Positions 9,396 to 17,922 of a DNA stretch of 64,000 nt are shown piece by piece. The translations under genes and the position numbers were made by a program. Below the pieces are notes generated by a model that made no database searches, was not told the DNA's origin, and saw only the letters and a list, made by a program, of their open reading frames with translations. The stretch comes from Prevotella sp. GTDB lineage: Bacteria; Bacteroidota; Bacteroidia; Bacteroidales; Bacteroidaceae. The stretch is taken from assembly GCA_017469955.1 (NCBI GenBank), contig JAFUFJ010000014.1, forward strand, positions 54,601-118,600, given 5' to 3'. Within the stretch, counting starts at the first letter, position 1. Every line of letters begins with the position of its first letter.

Positions 9396-10859
9396 ATGAA
9401 AATTGGGTTTGACAACGAAAAATACCTCAAGATACAATCTGAACATATCCGCGATCGCATAGCACAATTCGACGGAAAACTGTATCTGGAACTTGGCGGG
9501 AAGCTTTTTGACGATCATCATGCGTCACGTGTTTTACCCGGATTTAAACCCGACAGTAAGCTTCGCATGTTCGGTCAACTGCGCGATCAGCTGGAAATCA
9601 TCATCGTCATCAGTGCTGAAGATATTGAGAGGAACAAGGTACGTGCCGATCTTGGCATTACTTACGACGAGGATGTGCTTCGACTTCGCGACGAATTCAT
9701 GAAGCGCGACTTCATGGTTGGCTCGGTTGTAATAACCCACTATAATGGCCAACGAGCAGCTGATCAATTCCGACACAGGCTGGAACGTCTGGGCATTCAC
9801 TCCTACATCCACTACCCTATTGACGGGTATCCGCACAATGTCGAGTTGATTGCATCCGATGATGGTTTTGGGAAAAACGACTATGTCAAGACCACACGTC
9901 CATTGGTTATCGTCACCGCTCCTGGCCCTGGAAGCGGGAAAATGGCAACCTGCTTAAGCCAACTTTATAACGAAAACAAGAGAGGTATTCGTGCCGGTTA
10001 TGCAAAGTTCGAGACTTTCCCCGTATGGAACCTGCCGTTGAAACATCCCGTCAACATTGCTTATGAAGCAGCAACAGCAGACCTCAACGACGTCAACATG
10101 ATAGATCCGTTCCATCTTGAGGCCTATGGAAAGACTGCCATCAACTATAACCGGGACATAGAGATATTCCCCGTGCTCAATGCTCTGTTCGAAGGCATCT
10201 ATGGAGAGAATCCCTACAAGTCGCCAACAGACATGGGAGTCAACATGGTTGGGTTCTGTATCTCTGATGATGAAGTATGTTGCCATGCCAGCCGTGACGA
10301 GATTATCCGCCGTTTCTATGATGCAACCAACAAGATGGCCAATGGTGCAGACAATGAAAGCGAAGTTACGAAGATCCGAATGCTCTTCAATCAGGCCAAG
10401 ATCACGACTGCTTTCCGGCGTGTAACCACAGCAGCCTACGAGAAAAAGATAGAGAGTGGTCATACAGCAGCAGCAATAGAACTGGCCGACGGCACCATTA
10501 TTACTGCCAAATCTTCGCCTTTGCTAGGATGTAGTGCAGCCCTATTGCTCAACGCAACCAAGCAGTTAGCAAACATCGACCATGAGGAAAAACTGATTCC
10601 TCAAAGCATGATTGAGCCTATTCAGAAGACAAAAATTGAGTACCTTGGCGGGAAAAATCCTCGTCTACACACTGATGAAGTGCTCGTAGCCCTTAGCGTT
10701 CTGAGCCAGCATGACGACCTTTGCCGGCGTGCTCTTGAGCAATTACCCATGCTACGCGGGTGTCAGGTCCATTCAACTGTCATGCTTAGCGAGGTCGACC
10801 GTAAGATATTCAAGAAATTAGGATGCGAGCTCACGTGTGATCCGATAAAGAAAGTATAA
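9396..10859 (+). CDS. DUF1846 family protein
   Basis: 487 residues, full length for the DUF1846 family. The start MKIGFDNEKYLKIQSEHIRDR and the blocks KLYLELGGKLFDDHHASRVLPG and VTAPGPGSGKMATCLSQLYN are characteristic. The glycine-rich GPGSGKMATCLSQ stretch resembles a nucleotide-binding loop, which is an inference. No biochemical function has been firmly established for the family as far as I know. The gene follows yidC by 14 bp and precedes the S9 peptidase by 27 bp, suggesting a three-gene transcript without obvious functional theme. Confidence 0.9.
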   Translation: MKIGFDNEKYLKIQSEHIRDRIAQFDGKLYLELGGKLFDDHHASRVLPGFKPDSKLRMFGQLRDQLEIIIVISAEDIERNKVRADLGITYDEDVLRLRDEFMKRDFMVGSVVITHYNGQRAADQFRHRLERLGIHSYIHYPIDGYPHNVELIASDDGFGKNDYVKTTRPLVIVTAPGPGSGKMATCLSQLYNENKRGIRAGYAKFETFPVWNLPLKHPVNIAYEAATADLNDVNMIDPFHLEAYGKTAINYNRDIEIFPVLNALFEGIYGENPYKSPTDMGVNMVGFCISDDEVCCHASRDEIIRRFYDATNKMANGADNESEVTKIRMLFNQAKITTAFRRVTTAAYEKKIESGHTAAAIELADGTIITAKSSPLLGCSAALLLNATKQLANIDHEEKLIPQSMIEPIQKTKIEYLGGKNPRLHTDEVLVALSVLSQHDDLCRRALEQLPMLRGCQVHSTVMLSEVDRKIFKKLGCELTCDPIKKV

Positions 10860-10886
10860 TATTGAACATATAATAAACGATGAGAC

Positions 10887-13040
10887 ATGAAAAAGATATT
10901 ATTCGTCATCGCCACTATATTTCTATGTGGTGATATCAATGCACAGACAATGATTGGGAAAAACACGATCAAATTGGGAAGCGATCTCATGACCCCAGAA
11001 GCCCTATGGGCCATGGGACGCATCAGCAGCTATGCCGCATCTCCCGACGGAAAGAAGATTGTCTATCAGGTAGCATACTATAGTGTCAAAGAAAACAAGA
11101 GCCACCACATACTCTATGTGATGGATTCCAATGGGAAAAACCAACGGCAACTGACGACAACTACAGACAACGAGACCGACCCTGCATGGCTTTCCAACAA
11201 AGTCATCGCCTTCTCACGCGGTGGAGAAGTATGGACGATGAATGCCGACGGAAGCAATCGCCGGCAACTTTCCAATACGGGAGGAAAGGTTGAAGGTTTC
11301 CTCTTCTCGCCCAATGGCAAGAGAATTATTCTCATCGAAAGCATTCCATTCCATGAAATCATCAAAGAGAATCCCGAAGATCTTCCTTTGGCAACGGGAC
11401 GACTTGTCACCGACTTGATGTACCGGCACTGGGACCACTATGTGGAAAGCATCCCACATCCTTTCATTGCCGAAGTGACAGACGAGGGCATTGGCGAAGC
11501 GACAGACATCCTCGAAGGCCTTCCATACGAATGTCCGATGGAACCATTTGGAGGCATTGAACAGCTGGCATGGAGCGTTGATTCCAAATCAATTGCCTAT
11601 ACGTGCCGCATGAAGAAGGGTGTCGACTATGCCATCTCTACTGACTCTGACATATTTCTTTATGACATCGACACGAAAAACGTCACCAATCTTTGCAAAG
11701 GCGACATAGCTTCTACCGTATGGACCGATCCAACAAAGACCATGAAGGGGCAGCCTGTCAACTCCGATGCAATGAAAGATTTGAATGTGGGGTATGACCA
11801 GAATCCAAAATTCTCTCCTGACGGCCACTATGTTGCATGGATTTCCATGGAACGAGACGGATATGAGGCCGACAGACAGCGTCTCTGTGTCTATGACTTG
11901 GAGACTTCGGCGAAGCGATATGTCACAGAATCCTTTGACTCAAACGTCGACGATTTCTGCTGGGCTCCCGACTCAAAAACTTTGTATTTCATCGGTGTGT
12001 GGCATGCTACAGAGAACCTCTATGCCACAAACCTTGACGGAGAGGTTACTCAAGTCACCAACGACTGGGCCGACTTCGGTTCGCTCCAGATGCTGGGCCA
12101 TAAGCAAATCCTGGCCGAACGTCATGACTTCATGCATGCCGCCGACCTCTATGTCGTCACGCCCAACCTGAAAAATACAGAGAAAACGAAAGTTGAGCAG
12201 GTCACCAACGAGAACAAGCACATCTTCGATCAGCTCGCACGTGGCAAGGTTCAGCAACGCTGGGTAAAGACTACCGACGGAAAGGACATGCTTTACTGGG
12301 CCATTCTTCCTCCTCACTTCGATGAGACGAAGAAGTATCCCACCCTGCTTTTCTGTGAGGGAGGTCCTCAAAGTCCCGTATCTCAGTTCTGGTCCTACCG
12401 ATGGAACTTTATGATCATGGCCGCTCACGGCTATGTTGTCATTGCGCCCAACCGTCATGGTCTGCCAGGCTTTGGCTCTGAATGGTGCGAGGAAATCTCA
12501 GGCGACTGGACCGGCCAGTGCATGGACGACTACTTGACTGCGATTGATGATGCTGCCGAAAACCTTCCCTTCGTCGACAAAGACCGCCTTGGAGCCGTCG
12601 GTGCTTCTTTCGGAGGTTTCTCTGTTTACTATCTTGCCGGCCATCATAACAAGCGGTTCAAGTGTTTCATTGCCCACGACGGAGCCTTTAACCTTGAATC
12701 GATGTACACCGATACAGAGGAGGTTTGGTTCTCCAACTGGGAGTATGAAGATGCATATTGGAACAAAGACCTGAGCGAGAACGCCAAGAAAACCTACGAG
12801 AACTCTCCCCATCGCTTTGTTGACAAGTGGGATACTCCGATCTTATGCATACACGGCGAGAAGGACTATCGCATCAATGCCAATCAGGGAATGGGAGCCT
12901 TCAATGCTGCACGGCTGCGCGGTATCGAGGCCCAACTGCTCATTTTCCCTGATGAAAACCACTGGGTTCTGAAGCCTCAGAACGGCATTCTGTGGCAGCG
13001 CACTTACTTCAATTGGCTCGACCGATGGCTGAAAAACTGA
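10887..13040 (+). CDS. S9 family peptidase (dipeptidyl-peptidase 5 type)
   Basis: 717 residues. Residues 1-20 (MKKILFVIATIFLCGDINAQ) are a signal peptide, so it acts in the periplasm or outside. A WD40/TolB-like beta-propeller (about 40-420) precedes the alpha/beta-hydrolase domain. The catalytic triad is readable: Ser574 in GASFGG, Asp660 in HGEKDYRIN, His692 in DENHWVL. The closest family I recognise is the DPP5-like serine peptidases of oral Bacteroidetes, which release dipeptides for amino-acid fermentation. A perfect 19-bp hairpin follows the stop. Confidence 0.9.
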   Translation: MKKILFVIATIFLCGDINAQTMIGKNTIKLGSDLMTPEALWAMGRISSYAASPDGKKIVYQVAYYSVKENKSHHILYVMDSNGKNQRQLTTTTDNETDPAWLSNKVIAFSRGGEVWTMNADGSNRRQLSNTGGKVEGFLFSPNGKRIILIESIPFHEIIKENPEDLPLATGRLVTDLMYRHWDHYVESIPHPFIAEVTDEGIGEATDILEGLPYECPMEPFGGIEQLAWSVDSKSIAYTCRMKKGVDYAISTDSDIFLYDIDTKNVTNLCKGDIASTVWTDPTKTMKGQPVNSDAMKDLNVGYDQNPKFSPDGHYVAWISMERDGYEADRQRLCVYDLETSAKRYVTESFDSNVDDFCWAPDSKTLYFIGVWHATENLYATNLDGEVTQVTNDWADFGSLQMLGHKQILAERHDFMHAADLYVVTPNLKNTEKTKVEQVTNENKHIFDQLARGKVQQRWVKTTDGKDMLYWAILPPHFDETKKYPTLLFCEGGPQSPVSQFWSYRWNFMIMAAHGYVVIAPNRHGLPGFGSEWCEEISGDWTGQCMDDYLTAIDDAAENLPFVDKDRLGAVGASFGGFSVYYLAGHHNKRFKCFIAHDGAFNLESMYTDTEEVWFSNWEYEDAYWNKDLSENAKKTYENSPHRFVDKWDTPILCIHGEKDYRINANQGMGAFNAARLRGIEAQLLIFPDENHWVLKPQNGILWQRTYFNWLDRWLKN

Positions 13041-13088
13041 CACATGACGGCATCTGAGCCGTAAACTCAAAAGAAAAAAGCATCTAAA

Positions 13089-13149
13089 ACGAAGAGAGAG
13101 AGCACCTGTTGCGAGTCTGATCCTGCGCCAAGGTGCTCTCTCTCTTCGT
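13089..13149. terminator. Bidirectional terminator, 19-bp perfect stem
   Basis: ACGAAGAGAGAGAGCACCT pairs with AGGTGCTCTCTCTCTTCGT across a 23-nt loop between the convergent S9 peptidase and AlkZ-related-like genes. Confidence 0.75.
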
Positions 13150-13174
13150 GTTGTTTCCGACTCTTGCCCTGTTC

Positions 13175-13837
13175 CTATCTTATCAGTCGTTCTATCTGTC
13201 TGTCCGAAGCCTGGGGCAAGAGAGCATGCAGATGGGAGTACATCAGGCCGAACGACTCCTGGGGAGTGTGCTGACTTTGGCAGGCTTCACGCCCATAGAG
13301 CTGTTCGGGCGTGGTCAGCAACGACCATCCCCAGCCGTATTCCCGCCCGTGCTTGTCAACAGGATAGACGAAATCTTCGGTCACTATGTAGCATGCCGAC
13401 TGCAGACGAGTGACATAGCCGTCAAACTTGCTTCTCATCTTGGGGCCGTTGAACCCGCAGGCTGCACGCAGTTCGCGCGTGATAGTGCTTCCGTTTTCGC
13501 GCAGTGTGCCAAGGATGGCCTCTTCTATCGACCCTTCTTCCGGATAAGGATGCTGGCTCCGGCGGCAGTTGCAGAAGTCGCTCCACCACGACATGCTGAT
13601 GAATCCTGCCTTGCCATTGAAAAACTTCCCGTAGACACAATTGCCTTCTGTCACCACGGGGCCTTTCCATTTCCACAGAGGCCAGTCCCATCCGCCGTCG
13701 GGAAACACGACGTACCTGCATTCTTCATCCACCAGTTCTTCTGCCGAAAAGCCCTCAATGCCACTGTCAAGCAGTGGCAGGAAGCCGATCTCCTGTATCA
13801 GTTCTATCAGTTGGGCACAAGAATGTATTTCTTTCAT
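13175..13837 (-). CDS. AlkZ-related-like protein, function unknown
   Basis: 220 residues, soluble. Visible blocks are EIGFLPLLDSGIEGFSAEEL, then a Trp-rich region (GGWDWPLWKWKGPVV), GNCVYGKFFNGKAGFIS and WWSDFCNCRR, and a C-terminal half with TITRELRAACGF and KMRSKFDGYVTRLQSA. The pattern recalls short Bacteroidetes proteins annotated as AlkZ-related, that is, distantly like the winged-helix DNA glycosylases AlkZ/YcaQ. I make this link from memory of the pattern and cannot test it. The glycosylase catalytic motif is not evident. No promoter was identified. Confidence 0.55.
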   Translation of the reverse strand: MKEIHSCAQLIELIQEIGFLPLLDSGIEGFSAEELVDEECRYVVFPDGGWDWPLWKWKGPVVTEGNCVYGKFFNGKAGFISMSWWSDFCNCRRSQHPYPEEGSIEEAILGTLRENGSTITRELRAACGFNGPKMRSKFDGYVTRLQSACYIVTEDFVYPVDKHGREYGWGWSLLTTPEQLYGREACQSQHTPQESFGLMYSHLHALLPQASDRQIERLIR

Positions 13838-14150
13838 TACAATATGTTTAACGGTTCAACGTGAAGGATAAATTACGGATCTATCTTGCATACAGCCGTC
13901 AAAGGGCTGCATTGGATGCCGGATGTGGGCGCGTTGCCCCGCGACTGCATCCACAGTCATCATGATTCAGGCCATGCATGCTCTGGCTGTCTGTCACCAT
14001 CGAGCGACGTTATGACACCTGCAAAGATACTGAATTTCCAGCCTTGAGCCAAGCCTTTGCCGCATATTTTTCGGTTCTACGCCACCATTGACGGCGACAA
14101 GACATGCTCTCTGCCGTCATGATGGCAGCATTTCCAGCCGACGGCATGCC
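13838..14150. other. Non-coding stretch, nothing recognised
   Basis: This part of the 727-bp gap ahead of the first MFS gene has no ORF with coding character on either strand and no RNA I recognise. The repeats that follow are listed separately. Confidence 0.5.
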
Positions 14151-14260
14151 GACAGACGATTCATACACGTAAGATGTATGGAGCATACCAGGCAGATGTA
14201 TCAAGCGTACATCGGGCATGTATGAAGCGTACCAGGCAGATGTACAGCCATGGAACGGAG
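14151..14260 (+). repeat. 22-bp tandem array with GTAYG-N3-CRTAC cores (5 units)
   Basis: Units start at 14151, 14173, 14195, 14217 and 14239. Units 2-4 carry GTATGGAGCATAC, GTATCAAGCGTAC and GTATGAAGCGTAC at the same place, with 9-bp linkers such as CAGGCAGAT. The outer two keep half a core. A related array lies at 60816-60903. Confidence 0.75.
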
Positions 14261-14311
14261 GCCTCCTGCGTGACAACGAGCACGATATAATTGATAGAAA
14301 TCGGCCGTTTA

Positions 14312-14522
14312 TCTTTGCATCTCGCCCGCTTATTCCCAACTTTAGATAAGTTACTCCCGCTCGACAATACCAACAAAAACGAAAACAAGTTCTCGTTTTT
14401 TCTTTGCATTGTCCTCGCTTATTTGCAACTTTGGATAAGTTACTTCCGCTCGACAATACCAACAAAAACGAAAACAAGTTCCCGTTTTTCTTTGCATTGT
14501 CCTCGCTTATTCGTAACTTTGC
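14312..14522 (+). repeat. Tandem promoter module, about 2.4 copies of 88-89 bp
   Basis: Copies begin at 14312, 14401 and 14489. The two full ones share GATAAGTTACTYCCGCTCGA, CAATACCAACAAAAACG and AAAACAAGTTCYCGTTTTT. Each ends in a promoter-like stretch, but only the last has the full consensus TAACTTTGC (14514-14522). Confidence 0.8.
14491..14522 (+). promoter_or_regulatory. Promoter of the first MFS gene
   Basis: TTTG at 14491, 19 bp, then TAACTTTGC at 14514-14522, giving a leader of about 37 nt to the ATG at 14565. Confidence 0.7.
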
Positions 14523-14564
14523 ATGCAATTTAGAAATTATAAGTTCATAATACAATCAAACAAA

Positions 14565-16211
14565 ATGTCACAAACTATTCCACAGACCGGGTTTTCAACA
14601 ACTCAACAAAAGACATTGCGCGACAGCGCAGCTATGAGATGGACGGCGCTTCTGCTGCTGGCACTGGCCATGTTCTGCTCATACATCTTCATGGACATTC
14701 TCTCTCCCATCAAGGATCTCATGCTGGAGACGCGCGGGTGGGACTCGACCGCATTCGGCACAATGCAGGGTTCTGAGGTGTTTCTCAACGTGTTCGTGTT
14801 CTTTCTCATCTTTGCAGGTATCATACTTGACAAGATGGGCGTGCGTTTTACGGCTGTGCTCTCTGGCGCAGTGATGCTCGTAGGCGCCATCATCAAGTGG
14901 TATGCCGTCACTGACAGCTTCGCAGGAAGCGGTCTGGAGACATGGTTCACCAACCACCTGAACTACATTCCCGTGTTCGACGAGTTAGGCGTGTCGCCGT
15001 TTTATGAGGGCATGCCCGCCTCGGCAAAGCTGGCTGCTTGCGGATTTATGATATTCGGATGCGGCTGCGAGATGGCCGGCATCACCGTAAGTCGCGGTAT
15101 TGTAAAATGGTTTAAAGGACGTGAGACGGCCTTGGCCATGGGCTCTGAGATGGCGTTGGCTCGCCTTGGCGTAGCTACTTGCATGATATTCTCACCCTTC
15201 TTTGCCAAGCTTGGAGGCGAGGTAAGCGTGAGCCGCTCGGTAGCATTCGGCGTAGTGCTGCTCTGCATTGCCCTGATCATGTTTGTCGTCTACTTCTTTA
15301 TGGACAAGAAACTCGATGCCCAGACGGGCGAAGCCGAGGAGAAAGACGACCCGTTCAAGATTTCCGATATCGGACAGATATTGACTTCAAGCGGATTCTG
15401 GCTCGTGGCACTGCTCTGCGTGCTTTACTATTCAGCCATATTCCCCTTCCAGAAATATGCCGTGAACATGCTCCAGTGCAACCTGACATTCAGCGAAGTT
15501 CCCACCGACTCGTTCTGGGCAAGCTCGTCAGTGACCATCATTCAGTATCTGATCATGCTCGTTGTCGCAGCATCAGCCTTTGCCAGCAACTTCATGAAAG
15601 ACAAGTCAAAGAAGTATGGACTGCTGATTCTGTCCGTCATTTCGCTCGTCGTTTTCTGCTACATGGGCTACATGCGACAGTCAGCAGAGACCATCTTTGC
15701 CGTGTTCCCACTGCTGGCTGTGGGCATCACTCCTATCCTTGGCTCGTATGTCGACCATAAAGGAAAGGCTGCGTCAATGCTCGTTCTGGGCTCATTATTG
15801 CTCATTGCATGCCACCTTACGTTTGCATTCATCCTGCCAGCATTCAAGGGTAATGCCGTCGGAGGCGTCGTAATAGCCTATCTTACCATCCTTGTCCTTG
15901 GCGCATCGTTCTCGCTTGTGCCCGCCTCTCTGTGGCCAAGTGTGCCGAAACTGGTTGATGCCAAGGTCATCGGCTCTGCCTATGCACTGATTTTCTGGAT
16001 TCAGAATATTGGTCTTTGGCTGTTCCCGCTGCTCATTGGCAAGGTGCTTGACAAGACGAATCCTGGCGTAACCGACCCGACACAATACAACTACACGGCA
16101 CCGCTCGTCATGCTTGCCTGCCTTGGTGTTGCCGCTCTTCTGCTTGGATTGGTACTGAAAGTTGTAGACAAGAAGAAAGGGCTCGGACTGGAAGAGCCTA
16201 ATATAAAATAG
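14565..16211 (+). CDS. MFS transporter
   Basis: 548 residues from the ATG at 14565 (MSQTIPQTGFSTTQQ). An in-frame ATG at 14523 overlaps the promoter and is unlikely. Twelve or so hydrophobic segments are visible, beginning with WTALLLLALAMFCSYIFMDI, with the MFS loop pattern FAGIILDKMGVRFT between segments 2 and 3 and a central cytoplasmic linker (KLDAQTGEAEEKDDPFKISD). The C-terminus is DKKKGLGLEEPNIK. It is clearly paralogous to the MFS gene at 19450, sharing the linker pattern 'SDIG.IL' and the C-terminal motif. Substrate is unknown. It converges with the TIGR03915 gene. Confidence 0.88.
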   Translation: MSQTIPQTGFSTTQQKTLRDSAAMRWTALLLLALAMFCSYIFMDILSPIKDLMLETRGWDSTAFGTMQGSEVFLNVFVFFLIFAGIILDKMGVRFTAVLSGAVMLVGAIIKWYAVTDSFAGSGLETWFTNHLNYIPVFDELGVSPFYEGMPASAKLAACGFMIFGCGCEMAGITVSRGIVKWFKGRETALAMGSEMALARLGVATCMIFSPFFAKLGGEVSVSRSVAFGVVLLCIALIMFVVYFFMDKKLDAQTGEAEEKDDPFKISDIGQILTSSGFWLVALLCVLYYSAIFPFQKYAVNMLQCNLTFSEVPTDSFWASSSVTIIQYLIMLVVAASAFASNFMKDKSKKYGLLILSVISLVVFCYMGYMRQSAETIFAVFPLLAVGITPILGSYVDHKGKAASMLVLGSLLLIACHLTFAFILPAFKGNAVGGVVIAYLTILVLGASFSLVPASLWPSVPKLVDAKVIGSAYALIFWIQNIGLWLFPLLIGKVLDKTNPGVTDPTQYNYTAPLVMLACLGVAALLLGLVLKVVDKKKGLGLEEPNIK

Positions 16212-16247
16212 GAACGCTTCCTGACAAGGACAAGCAAGCATCAATAC

Positions 16248-16297
16248 AAGAAGTGAGAGGACGGGGCCTTTGCATGAGCCACATCTTCTCACTTCTT
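16248..16297. terminator. Hairpin between convergent MFS and TIGR03915 genes
   Basis: AAGAAGTGAGA (16248-16258) pairs with TCTCACTTCTT (16287-16297). Confidence 0.55.
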
Positions 16298-16342
16298 CTA
16301 TTTGCTATGGCTAAAGAGGAAACACCCTATTCATAAAGGACA

Positions 16343-17161
16343 TCACTGCTTCTCTGTCATATACTTCCAATACCGCCTTGGCATGTCGTTGAGCTGTTTT
16401 TTCGGATTTATCCGCTCGCGAATACAGATGGCTTTGAAATAGGTTCGCCACAGATCTTGTAAAAGATGGTCGTCAGAACTGAGCAGGTCTTCATTGAGTT
16501 TCCCCGTTCCAAGGTCAAACGACAGGTCCGCTTCATCTTCAAAAGTCACGCGAATCACCTCGTCACTGCCCTCCCCTTCTCCCTTTGGACTATAATAATA
16601 TCCATAGCGACGGCGAGCATCAAAGATGAGCCAAGGCTGTGAGCAAAAGCGGTCCCGGAAATGATCTATAATCAAAGGAAGCACGTTGTTGTCGGGAGAA
16701 ACAACTCCAACATAGGTACCATCCTTAGCTTTCTGGAAACGCAAGAACTGCATCATCCGCAATCGCTCGTGCATCACTCGGCGAGCAGTGTTTGTAACAT
16801 ACAGCACATCCGGGTCTGAAAAGTTCCGCTCATAGCTCATTGATGCACCTTCTGGCAAAGGATGCTTAAATACCTTATATATATAGCTGAACAACGGAAA
16901 TGCCAGTTCTTTCTCTTCCGACAGATAACTTACCATCAGCATCTTCATCGCTTCACGCGACAAACGCTTCCCTAATCCGGTCCATACACGCGAAACCTTC
17001 TCCTCACTGGTTACGACTTCGTGTACCGCCTCACAGAAAAGAGGCAGCACTTCGCCTTTTCCAACGAGACCTTCAGGCTCTTGATGAAGCGCATAAGCAT
17101 CAAAAATCGCCGAAAGAAGACCGTCAAAAGTACGGTCAAAAGTATAGACCAGCATCGCCAA
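16343..17161 (-). CDS. TIGR03915 family putative DNA repair/metabolism protein (DUF4130)
   Basis: 272 residues. The N-terminal block LVYTFDRTFDGLLSAIFDAY and the central MSYERNFSDPDVLYVTNTARRVMHE pattern belong to the TIGR03915/DUF4130 group, which is normally encoded next to a TIGR03916 radical SAM protein and is predicted to act on DNA. The C-terminal half (DHFRDRFCSQPWLIFDARRRYGYYY, NPKKQLNDMPRRYWKYM) is DUF4130-like. DUF4130 is distantly related to uracil-DNA glycosylase folds in some predictions; I cannot confirm that here. It is the last gene of the operon, 30 bp after deoD, and its partner is the radical SAM gene two positions upstream. Confidence 0.85.
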   Translation of the reverse strand: MAMLVYTFDRTFDGLLSAIFDAYALHQEPEGLVGKGEVLPLFCEAVHEVVTSEEKVSRVWTGLGKRLSREAMKMLMVSYLSEEKELAFPLFSYIYKVFKHPLPEGASMSYERNFSDPDVLYVTNTARRVMHERLRMMQFLRFQKAKDGTYVGVVSPDNNVLPLIIDHFRDRFCSQPWLIFDARRRYGYYYSPKGEGEGSDEVIRVTFEDEADLSFDLGTGKLNEDLLSSDDHLLQDLWRTYFKAICIRERINPKKQLNDMPRRYWKYMTEKQ

Positions 17162-17191
17162 GGATATCGTTTGTCACCGGCATGAGACGCA

Positions 17192-17899
17192 CTATATCAG
17201 CGAAAAGGCCACATCCATCATGTGAGTAAAGGATGTTTGACGCTCTTCTGCTGTCGTAACTTCACCGGTAATGAGGCTGTCGGAGATCGTACAGATGACC
17301 AAAGCACGATTGCCTGAGCGTGCTGCATTCATATAAAGGGCAGGAGCTTCCATCTCAACTGCCAGCACTCCCATGTTCATCCATTTCTCATTATAGGCAT
17401 TTTCCGAGTAGAACACATCCGAAGAGAACACGTTTCCCACCTTATAGTGATAGCCAAGCCTGTCACAAGTATCGGCAGCTCTACGCAAGAGTTCAAAGTC
17501 AGCTATAGGAGCATAGGTACCGGGAAGGTCGTATTGGGCTGCATAATTGGAATTTGTACATGAGCCCATAGCTATGACAAGGTCACCCAAATGGAGCTCA
17601 GGGTGCAGAGAACCTGCCGAGCCGACACGGATAATCGTCTTTACTCCATAAAAATTGTAGAGCTCATAGCTATAGATACCTATTGACGGAATGCCCATTC
17701 CATGCCCCATTACACTCACTCGCTTACCCTTATATGTACCCGTGAAGCCGAGCATTCCACGGACATTGTTAAATTGAACAGGATTTTCCAGAAACTTATC
17801 GGCCATGAATTTGGCACGCAAGGGGTCGCCTGCCATGATTACAGTCTCAGCTATTTCGCCAAGTTTTGCCTCGATATGGGGAGTTGGTGTATTACTCAT
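17192..17899 (-). CDS. deoD: Purine nucleoside phosphorylase, DeoD type
   Basis: 235 residues, the standard length for trimer-of-dimers DeoD. It cleaves purine (deoxy)ribonucleosides with phosphate to give base and (deoxy)ribose 1-phosphate. Signatures: [62 protein letters not shown], and the catalytic Asp in [10 protein letters not shown]. It lies between the TIGR03916-type and TIGR03915-type genes on the same strand, with gaps of 23 and 30 bp, so all three look co-transcribed. The position inside a predicted DNA repair pair is unusual and may hint at salvage of a damaged nucleoside, which is inference. Confidence 0.95.
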   Translation of the reverse strand: MSNTPTPHIEAKLGEIAETVIMAGDPLRAKFMADKFLENPVQFNNVRGMLGFTGTYKGKRVSVMGHGMGIPSIGIYSYELYNFYGVKTIIRVGSAGSLHPELHLGDLVIAMGSCTNSNYAAQYDLPGTYAPIADFELLRRAADTCDRLGYHYKVGNVFSSDVFYSENAYNEKWMNMGVLAVEMEAPALYMNAARSGNRALVICTISDSLITGEVTTAEERQTSFTHMMDVAFSLI

Positions 17900-17922
17900 A
17901 TGTCCTTTTGTTTAATTAGTTT

